Positions 56,772-64,000 of a stretch of DNA of 64,000 bases are shown here, piece by piece (position 1 is the stretch's first letter; every line of letters starts with the position of its first letter). Below the pieces are notes generated by a model. It saw only the letters and a list, made by a program, of their open reading frames with translations, ran no database searches and was not told where the DNA came from. The DNA comes from CAVRXQ01 sp963849105. GTDB lineage: Bacteria > Actinomycetota > Acidimicrobiia > Acidimicrobiales > Bog-793. Location: the NCBI GenBank assembly GCA_963849105.1, contig CAWKGD010000006.1, forward strand, positions 310,001-374,000, given 5' to 3'. The position numbers and the translations under genes were made by a program.

Positions 56772-57323
56772 TCTAAGCCGATGGTTCGGGAGCCGATCGG
56801 CGACGCTTGCGAGTGGCGACGCAGGTTGCCGCTCGCTGCCTTGCTCTCATGGGTGGATCAACTACACGGCAAAGGTGGTCGACTCCGGTTTGCAGCTTCA
56901 GCATTCGGTGCATAGTGCGGGCCCAACCGACTCGGGGCTCGCTTCCTTTCGCCTGCGCGACGGCCTGACTTCGACCGCCCGCTATTTCGTCCGTGTCGCG
57001 GCGCCCTCCCTAGTTTGCTTCGAAGTTTGGGGCGGCGACCGGCCGGGGTCTTCGGGCCCAATGCCGACGCCTGCGAGCGCCGCCGCCGCACGCCAGCGGT
57101 TCCCGAGGGGCCGCGGCCAGTTCCTTTTGAGCAGATCAGCGAGAAGAGCGGAGGCGAGGAGTAAAGCCAGGCTCTCGCCGCGGTGCTTCGCGAACTGAGC
57201 GAGCGTTTGGCCCTCGAGCGTCTAGGCGGTTGACCTCGCCGACCACTTGAGTGTGACCCAGGTCTTGACCGGGAGTATCCAACTTCGTAGCATACTGGGT
57301 ATGCACCTCCTAGGTTCCGACCG
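56772..57323. other. Intergenic before the PadR operon, no gene seen
   Basis: Both strands carry open frames, but of low-complexity Arg/Ser/Pro-rich type typical of GC-rich shadow frames. The last 60 bases hold the PadR operator and promoter. Confidence 0.35.
57290..57304. promoter_or_regulatory. PadR-type operator palindrome
   Basis: GCATAC TGG GTATGC, a perfect 6-3-6 palindrome, 19 bp before the ATG of the PadR gene. PadR-family repressors often bind similar AT-containing dyads at their own promoters; autoregulation of the PadR-ABC-FtsX operon is inferred. Confidence 0.6.
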
Positions 57324-57899
57324 ATGAGCGTCAAGCACGCCCTGCTCGGGCTGCTAAGCGAGCAACCGAAGTATGGCCACCAGCTCCGGCAAGAGTTCGA
57401 GGAGAAGACCGGTGACGTCTGGCCCCTCAACGTCGGCCAGGTGTACACGACCCTTCAACGCCTTGAGCGGGATGGGCTCGTCGAGTCTGACGCCTGGGAC
57501 TCCGAGGGGCCGCAGAAGCGGTTCCGAATCACCACCGTGGGCGAGCAGGAACTCGCCGAATGGCTCACCAGTCCGATCGACCTCACCGTGCCGCCTCGCG
57601 ACGAACTGGTCATCAAAGTGCTCGTCGCGCTCGATCTCCCCGGCGTCGATGTGCGGGAGGTTCTGCAGGTTCACCGGCGCTACCTCGTCGAGCTGATGCA
57701 GCAGTGGACGCGGCTCAAGGAAGACGAAGGTCAATACGACTTCGCACTTGCGCTCGTCGTCGACGCCGAACTCTTTCGGCTCGACTCCGTGATCCGATGG
57801 CTTGATTCGGTCGACGGCAGGTTGAAGCGCATGGCGTCAGAACCCCGTGCCAGCGCGGAGATCCCGATCCTGAGAAGGAGATTGGCGGCACGGAAATGA
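57324..57899 (+). CDS. PadR-family transcription regulator
   Basis: 191 residues. The winged helix occupies residues 1-75: SVKHALLGLLSEQPKYGHQLRQEFEE, VYTTLQRLERDGLV and PQKRFRITTVGEQEL. The C-terminal helical part (Vir_act_alpha_C-like) serves dimerisation. Its stop overlaps the ATG of the ABC ATPase (ATGA), so it probably controls its own transporter. Confidence 0.9.
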   Translation: MSVKHALLGLLSEQPKYGHQLRQEFEEKTGDVWPLNVGQVYTTLQRLERDGLVESDAWDSEGPQKRFRITTVGEQELAEWLTSPIDLTVPPRDELVIKVLVALDLPGVDVREVLQVHRRYLVELMQQWTRLKEDEGQYDFALALVVDAELFRLDSVIRWLDSVDGRLKRMASEPRASAEIPILRRRLAARK

Positions 57900-58618
57900 G
57901 TTTGCTCGAACTTCACGACGTGTCGAAGACCTATGGCTCGGGCCCGACTGAGGTGAACGCGGTCGCCGACATCGACCTCAAAGTCGACCGCGGATCGCTG
58001 ATCGCGATCATGGGTCCGAGCGGGTCTGGCAAGTCGACGCTGCTTACGATCGCCGGCAGCCTCGAAGAGCCGACGAGTGGCGAGGTGTTCATCGACGGCG
58101 AATCGCTGCAAAAGATGTCGCACAATGACAAAGCGCGGCTTCGCCGGAGGACCGTTGGCTACGTATTCCAGGAGTTCAACCTTCTCGCTGGCCTCACCGC
58201 CGTCGAGAACGTCTCGCTTCCGCTGGAGCTCGACGGGGTCAGCGCGAGGAAGGCGCGCTCGGCCGCTATGTCGGATCTCGAAGCGCTCGGCCTTGCCGAC
58301 CGAGCGACGCGCTATCCCGACGAGCTCTCCGGTGGAGAGCGTCAGCGTGTCGCGATCGCTCGTGCGGTGATCGGCGGCCGCCATCTGCTCCTCGCGGACG
58401 AACCCTCTGGCGCACTTGACCAAGCGAACGGTGAGGCCGTAATGAGGATGCTTCTCGGCGCTTGCAAGAGAGGCGTCGCTGCCGTGGTCGTGACCCATGA
58501 CGCTCAGCTCGCCTCGTGGGCGGACCGCGTGGTGTTCCTCCGCGACGGTCGCATAGTCGACCAGACCGTTCCTCCGCCGAGCGCTGAAGCACTACTGCAG
58601 CCCGCGCCGCAGTCATGA
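57896..58618 (+). CDS. ABC transporter ATPase (MacB/LolD type)
   Basis: 240 residues. Walker A GPSGSGKST, signature LSGGERQR, Walker B LLLADEPSGALD, His switch VVTHD: all intact. This ATPase family pairs with FtsX-like permeases in export or lipoprotein-type mechanotransmission. Overlaps padR upstream (ATGA) and the permease downstream (ATGA). Confidence 0.92.
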   Translation: MSLLELHDVSKTYGSGPTEVNAVADIDLKVDRGSLIAIMGPSGSGKSTLLTIAGSLEEPTSGEVFIDGESLQKMSHNDKARLRRRTVGYVFQEFNLLAGLTAVENVSLPLELDGVSARKARSAAMSDLEALGLADRATRYPDELSGGERQRVAIARAVIGGRHLLLADEPSGALDQANGEAVMRMLLGACKRGVAAVVVTHDAQLASWADRVVFLRDGRIVDQTVPPPSAEALLQPAPQS

Positions 58619-61127
58619 CGACCATCTACGAGGCCGCGCCCAGCCTCGAGGGCGCCGGCTCGGGCGCGCTCGTCGCACGGCGCGCGGTGATGAGGTGGGC
58701 GTGGCGACTCTTCCGGCGCGAATGGCGCCAGCAGCTCCTCGTGCTCGCGCTGATCGTCGCCGCCGTCGGCGCGATCTTCGTCGCCGCAGCGGTGGCAACG
58801 AACAACCCGACGCCGAAAAATCTCGGTTTCGGGACGGCAAGCGACCTCGCCATCCACGAGGGCGCAGTACCGAATCTCGCGGCGAAGGTCGCGACGCTCG
58901 AGCATCGCTTCGGACGCGTCGAAGTCATCGAGGATGAGACCCTCGCGATTCCCGGGTCCGTCGACACGTATCAGCTGCGCGCCGAGAGCGCGCACGCGCC
59001 CTTCAGTGGCCCGATGCTTTCGCTCGTCTCGGGGAAGTACCCGACGAGCCCTAGCCAAGTCGCGCTCACTCAGGGAGTCGCGTCGGCGTTCAACGTGCAC
59101 GTCGGCCAGAGCTGGACCGAAGATGGGACGACGCGAAGGGTCGTGGGCATCGTCGAGGATCCGCTCGACACCCTCGAGCAAATCGCCCTGGTTGTTCCCG
59201 GGCAGATTCGCACGCCGAGCGAGGTCGACCTTCTCTTCAACGCGCGCGGGACGCCATCGATCGGTCCGAATTGGAACGTCGCAAGGGTCGGCGGATACGC
59301 GCTCGGCACGGCGAACCCTGAGACGATCATCCTTTTGGTCGCGGTGCTCGGCATGCTCTTGGTCGCGCTCATCTCGGTCGGAGGATTCACCGTTTTGGCG
59401 CAGCGCCGGCTCCGCTCTCTCGGCATGCTTGCTTCGATCGGCGCGACCGAAAAGCAGGTTCGCGTCGTCGTCCGAACAAACGGAGCGGTCGTTGGCGTCG
59501 TTGGCACGCTGCTCGGCGCGCTTGTCGGTCTCATCGTCTGGCTCATCTACCGCCCCACTCTCGAGACGAGCGCCCACCACGTCATCGGATCGTTCTCGCT
59601 GCCGTGGGTGGTAATCGGACCGGCGATGGGACTCGCTGTCGTCGCGACGTACCTGTCGGCGCGCCGCCCGGCTCGGGCGATCGCGAAGGTGCCGATCGTC
59701 ACCGCGCTTTCTGGCCGGCCCCTTCCTCCGAGGCAGGTTCACCGCTCGGCGCTTCCCGGAGTCCTGTTCCTTGTCGCGGCCTTCGTGTTGCTCGGCTACG
59801 CGTCGACCAAGAACAGCGCATCGCCCCAGGTTCCCTTCCTCGTCGGAGGGGTGGTTGCGCTGATCCCCGGGGTGATCCTGCTTGCGCCCTTCTTTCTCTC
59901 TCTCGCAGGGAGAATCGGGGGCGCGCCCCGATTGGCACCCGGCTCGCGCTGCGTGATCTCGCCCGCTATCGCGCCCGGTCGGGATCGGCGCTCTCCGCGA
60001 TCAGCATCGGCGTCCTGATCACGGTGATCATTGCTGTCGCCGCCGCTGCCCGGTACGGCCAGGTCCTTGACTACGCGGGACCGAACCTCGCCTCGGATCA
60101 AGCCCTCGTGTACGCGCCGCCGGCGGGCGGCTCGCAGCTCTGCTCGCCGACCGGTTGCAGCACGGCTCCGACACCGCCCTCGATCGCTTCGCAGGACAAG
60201 CTCGTGTATAAGATCGCCGAGGCCCTCGGGGCGAAATCGGTGATCGAGCTCGAGCAGACGAACGCGACCCTGCAGCACGCGGCGGCTGGACGGAACTGGG
60301 ACGGCCCTATCTACGTGGCGACGCCGCAACTGCTGAAGGCATTCGGCATCAAGCCCTCGACGATCAATCCGAACGCCGACGTTCTCACGATGCGCCCCGG
60401 TCTGTCCGGCATCTCGAAAATGCAACTGACATGGAGCGGTGGTAAGGGGGGACCCCCGAACAACAACAACTCAAACCCCTACGCCTGTCCCAGGAGCTCG
60501 TGCCGTTGGAATCCGGTCATCCAAGAAATCGGCGCCTTGCCTTCAGGAACATCTGCGCCGAACACCGTCTTCACCGAACACGCGATCCACACACTGGGAC
60601 TCCAGACGTCCCTCGCCAGCTGGTTGATTACAACGGTGCATCCGCCGACGGCGGCACAGATCAGGAACGCACGACTCCTCGCGTCAACGTTTTCCGGAAT
60701 GTCGCTTGAGACGAGGAACAGCCTCCCGTCTGGCATGGAGGTCCTCGACTTGGCGACGCTGTTTGGGATCGTGCTCTCGCTGGCGATTCTCGCGATGAGC
60801 GTCGGTCTCATCCGAAGCGAGACGGCGAGCGAGCTGAGAACGCTCACCGCGACCGGGGCGAGCAGCACGACGAGGCGTACGATCACGGCCGCGACCGCAG
60901 GGTCGCTCGGGTTCCTCGGCGCGTTGCTGGGGACGGCAGCGGGATACGTTGGGATGATCGGGTTCATCCGTTCGAACTCCTTGAACGGCGGAATCTCGGC
61001 GCTCGGAAATGTGCCGACCGCCAATTTGCTGGAGATCCTCATCGCGATGCCGATTGTTGCCGCGCTCGCCGGGTGGTTATTGGCGGGACGCGAGCCACCC
61101 GCGATCGCCCACCAGCCGATCGAGTGA
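58615..61127 (+). CDS. FtsX-like ABC permease, frameshifted
   Basis: The product should be about 837 residues, but reading shifts frame at about 59917-59930. The first frame runs from ATG 58615 to PFFLSLAGRIGG, and RAPIGTRLALRDLARYRARSG continues one frame over to 61127. The site lies by a run of five G and a GCGCGCC stretch. There is an N-terminal helix (about 35-58), an extracytoplasmic MacB-like domain, the FtsX helices (IILLVAVLGMLLVALISVGG, etc.), and a second extracytoplasmic domain and set of helices, ending AGWLLAGREPP. Could be a sequencing error or recent loss. Confidence 0.82.
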
Positions 61128-61158
61128 GGCGCGCTTCGCTGAGCGTTGTGATCGACGA

Positions 61159-61551
61159 CTACTGAGACGTCGAGAAAAGGTCGCGTAGGAGTGAGCGAAC
61201 CTTTCCGTCGATCTCGTCGCGGATGGAGCGCACTTCGTCGAGCGCCCTCCCCGCGGGGTCTTCGAGTTCCCAGTCGAGGTAGCGCTTTCCCGGGTAAATG
61301 GGGCACGTGTCACCACAACCCATCGTGATGACGACGTCGGAGGCGTCGAACGCGTCGTTGCCGAGCGCTTTTGGCACCTCATTTTTGATGTCGATGCCGA
61401 TCTCCGACATCGCCGCGACGACAGTCGGGTTGATCTCGTCGGCTGGCATCGTCCCGGCGCTGCGCACGGCGACCCGGTTCCCCGCGTAACGCTGCAAAAG
61501 CGCAGCGGCCATCTGGGAGCGCCCCGCGTTGTGGACACAGACGAACAGCAC
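61159..61551 (-). CDS. Arsenate reductase-like low-molecular-weight phosphatase protein
   Basis: 130 residues, GTG start. LFVCVHNAGRSQMAAALL contains the CX5R loop (CVHNAGR) followed by Ser, and MGCGDTCPIYPGKRYLDWELEDPAG holds two more Cys and the acid Asp, as in thioredoxin-linked ArsC enzymes. Reduction of arsenate is likely; a tyrosine phosphatase role cannot be fully excluded. Alone on this strand. Confidence 0.85.
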   Translation of the reverse strand: MLFVCVHNAGRSQMAAALLQRYAGNRVAVRSAGTMPADEINPTVVAAMSEIGIDIKNEVPKALGNDAFDASDVVITMGCGDTCPIYPGKRYLDWELEDPAGRALDEVRSIRDEIDGKVRSLLRDLFSTSQ

Positions 61552-61722
61552 CTGTATCGGGGTCGAAGCGTCTGCTGTTGACTCGTGGGGCTCACGCTCC
61601 CGTCCTGAGCGTCATCTCGATGCTCAGCGATATACGGTGCCATCCGTGCCCGGTCCTTTTGGGTCCTGCTCCTTGAGGGGGCGCGCGCGCCGCTCCCGCG
61701 CCAGAGATCGCCGGGAGCGGAG

Positions 61723-62589
61723 GTGACGCTCGTCGTCGCTCCGGCGCGTGGCGTCCAAGCGCAGCTCTCCGGCGTCGTCCATCTCTACCCATCTCCCGAG
61801 GGGGACGTTGTCGCGCTGCGCGGCGTCGATCTCGACATCGCCGCGAGCGAAGCAGTCGCACTGCTCGGTCCGTCGGGTGCGGGCAAGTCGACGGTCTTGT
61901 CTCTGCTCGCCGGAGAGTTCGCAGCGTCTGCGGGACTCGTTCGAGTCGCGGGTCACAACCTCGCCAAGATGGGGGAAGAGGCGCTCGCCGCATTGCGCGC
62001 GCGAGAGATCTCCCTCGTCGTGCAAGGCGCGTCGGCGAATCTCCTGCCGTACGCGACGGCGGAGGAGAACGTGTGGTTCGCGCAGCGAGGCGCCCGACGG
62101 CGCGGCAAAGAGATTGAGCACGGCGCGAGCGAGCTCCTGCAGCTGTTTGGACTCAGCCGGATCGCGAACGTTCCCGTCGAGCACTGTTCGACGGGCGACC
62201 GACAGCGACTCGCCCTCGTCACGGGCGTGGCGGTTGCGCCCCGCCTGCTGCTCGTCGACGAGCCGACGAGCCAGCTTTCTGTGGCTGATCGCGACGTCGT
62301 CATAGAGACGCTGTTTCACATTCACGACGAGCTCGGTATGACCGTTGTGGTCGTCACCCACGATGCTGCCGTCGCGCAACATTTCGCGAGGACGATCACG
62401 ATCCTCGACGGGCGTGTCGGCGCTGAAGGGCGCAAGGGGACCGAGTATGCGGTGATCGGGCAGGACGGGAGCGTTCGCCTTCCGAACGAACTGCTGGAGT
62501 CCATACCTCCTGGCAGCTTCGTGCGGTTCGTGCGGACCGAATCCGGTCTCGAAATGCGCGTCGCCGACAACGATGAGGAACTGGAGTGA
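61723..62589 (+). CDS. ABC ATPase with altered signature motif and C-terminal extension
   Basis: 288 residues. Walker A GPSGAGKST and Walker B LLLVDEPTSQL are standard, with VVTHD as switch. The signature is STGDRQR instead of LSGGQ. The last ~50 residues (YAVIGQDGSVRLPNELLESI, then VRFVRTESGLEM) resemble an AbrB-like or strand-swapped regulatory domain. Overlaps the next ATPase gene by GTGA. The two probably form one asymmetric ATPase pair; no permease is adjacent on this strand. Confidence 0.82.
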   Translation: MTLVVAPARGVQAQLSGVVHLYPSPEGDVVALRGVDLDIAASEAVALLGPSGAGKSTVLSLLAGEFAASAGLVRVAGHNLAKMGEEALAALRAREISLVVQGASANLLPYATAEENVWFAQRGARRRGKEIEHGASELLQLFGLSRIANVPVEHCSTGDRQRLALVTGVAVAPRLLLVDEPTSQLSVADRDVVIETLFHIHDELGMTVVVVTHDAAVAQHFARTITILDGRVGAEGRKGTEYAVIGQDGSVRLPNELLESIPPGSFVRFVRTESGLEMRVADNDEELE

Positions 62590-63242
62590 CCATTCCGGTC
62601 ATCGAAGCGCTGGGGGTTGGCTTCGACGGCGATCGAGGGCCGTTGTTCGACGGTGTCAGCCTTTCAGCCGACGCAGGAGAACTGCTCGTGATCAGCGGCG
62701 CCGCCGGGTCCGGCAAGTCGGTGCTCGCAGCGATCCTCGGTGGTGTGATGGCACCTGCTCGGGGCGTCGTGAGCTTCGAGGGGAAGAAGATGCCCGACGT
62801 GGGCCAACGTGGCGAGCGACCGTCGTTCGCGCCGCAGGACGGGGCGCTCGTCCCTGAGCTGACCGCCGCGGAGTCCGTCGGACTGCCACTGCAGCTGCGC
62901 GGCCTTGCACCTTCTGAGATCGACCAACGCGTTGGTCATTGGCTTGGCGCGCTCGGACTCGCCGCGTGCACCGATCGGCCCGTCGCAGATCTTTCCGGTG
63001 GTCAACGACAGCGGGTGTCGATCGCCCGGACGTTCGCGACGCAGTCGAGTGCGCTCATCTTCGACGAGCCCACCGCTGAAATCGACGCGGCGAACCGCGA
63101 GCTCGTGTTGTCGTTGATGCTGAACGCGCGCGACGTGGGGGCAGCGGTCATCGCCGTCTCCCACGACGAGGACGTCGCCGATGCGGCAAATCGCCTTTTT
63201 GAGCTGACGACGACCGCGACCGCGGCCTCGTCAACCGCGTAG
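62586..63242 (+). CDS. ABC ATPase, canonical partner of the upstream ATPase
   Basis: 218 residues, GTG start in a GTGA overlap. Walker A GAAGSGKSV, signature LSGGQRQR, Walker B LIFDEPTAEID and AVSHDED: all standard. A short, MacB/LolD-like core. With its upstream partner it would give one standard and one altered ATP site. It may work with the FtsX-like permease upstream or one outside the window. Confidence 0.85.
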   Translation: MTIPVIEALGVGFDGDRGPLFDGVSLSADAGELLVISGAAGSGKSVLAAILGGVMAPARGVVSFEGKKMPDVGQRGERPSFAPQDGALVPELTAAESVGLPLQLRGLAPSEIDQRVGHWLGALGLAACTDRPVADLSGGQRQRVSIARTFATQSSALIFDEPTAEIDAANRELVLSLMLNARDVGAAVIAVSHDEDVADAANRLFELTTTATAASSTA

Positions 63243-63260
63243 GTTGGGCTGCTGCTTTGA

Positions 63261-63581
63261 TCAGCCCCCGACGGCCACGCTCTCGCTGATCTGCAGGGTT
63301 CCGCCGCGCTGCAAGAAGGGGTGGCTCTCGACGAGCGCCACCGCGCCCTCCAGGTCTTCGGCCTCAAGGATCGAGTACCCGCCGATCGCAGCTTCTTGTT
63401 GGCCATCGGTCGCGCCAGATGAAGTCACGGTCTTCGCCGCGCCGAGGGGCGCTCCGGGATCGACGAGGAGTCTTCCTAGACCGCCTGCCCAGCCCTGGAA
63501 CGCCTCCAGCATCTGGCGAGCGGCTTCCGGATCCGTAGGCATTCCGGGTCCGCCGTGGTACGTGACGAGGTACTTCGGCAT
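63261..63581 (-). CDS. YCII-domain protein
   Basis: 106 residues: MPKYLVTYHGG at the start, AGGLGRLLVDPGAPL, GGYSILEAEDLEGAVALVESHPF and GGTLQISESV. This is the YCII/DGPF-type alpha-beta fold, with a possible catalytic His in the HPF region. Function is variable; often near sigma factors or in detoxification. Confidence 0.82.
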   Translation of the reverse strand: MPKYLVTYHGGPGMPTDPEAARQMLEAFQGWAGGLGRLLVDPGAPLGAAKTVTSSGATDGQQEAAIGGYSILEAEDLEGAVALVESHPFLQRGGTLQISESVAVGG

Positions 63582-63739
63582 CGGCGACTCCTGTCGTCTC
63601 GGTTCGCGCGAATTAGATCAGTCGGTCGTCGCAACGGCAATCGGGGAGGCACCGTGCAACCTGGGATCGCCTTGATGGATCCGCCGCGCTTTCGAACCCA
63701 ATCTCGCCGAGCGGAGCAGGAAGCAGCCGTGGGGACGGC

Positions 63740-64000
63740 CGCCTCGAGGCATTCAGCGAGGCGGTGATCGCGATCTCGACGATCGTGATGGTGCTCGAGC
63801 TCAGGTTCCCGCACGGCACAGGAATACACGCGTTGCGACCGCTGGTGCCGATCGGACTCACCTACGTCTTGAGCCGCAGCGTCCTCGGCATCTACTGGAA
63901 CAACCACCACCACATGCTGCGGGCGACGGAGCACGTGAACGGCGAGGTGCTCTGGGCGAACCTCTATCTCCTTTTCTGGCTCTCGCTCTCCCTCTCACGA
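63740..64000 (+). CDS. TMEM175-like (DUF1211) channel protein, 3' end cut by window
   Basis: RLEAFSEAVIAISTIVMVLEL, then TYVLSRSVLGIYWNNHHHML and GEVLWANLYLLFWLSLSLSR, match the bacterial TMEM175 potassium-channel family (FSxxVxAI on helix one; WxNHHH). No start codon fits in this frame just upstream; the frame is open to at least 63700, and a preceding GTG in another frame suggests either an unusual start or a frameshift. The gene continues past the right edge. Confidence 0.7.

Noticed and set aside
56858..57448. Minus-strand frame before the PadR gene
   Set aside because: Arg/Ser/Pro-rich low-complexity translation that runs into the PadR gene; no family or start site.
58615..61127. Programmed frameshift in the FtsX permease
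   Set aside because: No canonical slippery sequence such as X XXY YYZ at the site and no reason for FtsX proteins to use one; indel or error is simpler.

Overview
The window is GC-rich bacterial DNA of chromosomal character, with dense genes, many GTG/TTG starts and long chains of 1-4 bp stop/start overlaps. The content (caa3-type oxidase genes with CtaG, fur-katG, DUF2254, MMPL and PadR genes, a UPF0145 array) points to an actinobacterium. An Acidimicrobiia-like soil or acidic-habitat lineage is my guess, but the sequence alone does not prove it.

Layout. 0-2.2 kb: two secreted proteins on the minus strand, the first apparently frameshifted. 2.4-5.3 kb: an operon of one unknown protein and three proteins that each carry two UPF0145/YbjQ-like domains. 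5.8-8.3 kb: a DNA methyltransferase with a C-terminal extra domain, closely followed by a possible nuclease partner. 8.4-18.4 kb: a respiratory block with a PsiE-like protein, CtaG, a cupredoxin-like protein, oxidase subunits II, I and III, a 37-residue membrane peptide, a second CtaG, and on the opposite strand SCO, a thioredoxin-like protein (frameshifted) and haem O synthase. 18.6-23.5 kb: Nudix, Fur, Rrf2, a methyltransferase, a membrane-anchored protein, DegV and a MerR-TetR fusion regulator.

23.6-33.5 kb: a hopanoid operon, dxs-hpnC-hpnD-hpnE-polyprenyl synthase-shc-hpnG-hpnH, almost every junction overlapping. It runs from the first step of isoprenoid supply through squalene and hopene to adenosylhopane and ribosylhopane. 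A tRNA-Ala and an MMPL exporter follow. 36-39 kb: three exported proteins on the minus strand. 39.4-45.3 kb: a diguanylate cyclase, a ParB/sulfiredoxin-like protein, an aquaporin, and an IS3-family element with an IS30-family element inserted in its transposase. This stretch looks like an accessory insertion. 45.5-47 kb: a DUF2254 membrane protein.

47.7-55.4 kb: a metal and oxidative-stress block. It has a zinc/manganese-type ABC importer (binding protein, ATPase, two permeases), an ArsR regulator translationally coupled to a His-rich protein, a Fur/Zur-like regulator, and fur-katG. 55.5-64 kb: universal stress protein, GNAT acetyltransferase, a PadR-ABC ATPase-FtsX permease operon (permease frameshifted), arsenate reductase-like protein, a pair of ABC ATPases without an adjacent permease, a YCII protein, and the start of a TMEM175-like channel.

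The most notable points are an oxidase subunit I that lacks the usual D- and K-channel entry residues, the candidate restriction-modification pair, the UPF0145 array, the coupled ArsR/His-rich pair with a palindromic operator, and the nested insertion sequences. Three genes carry apparent single-base frameshifts, two of them near short G/C runs, so assembly error must be considered.
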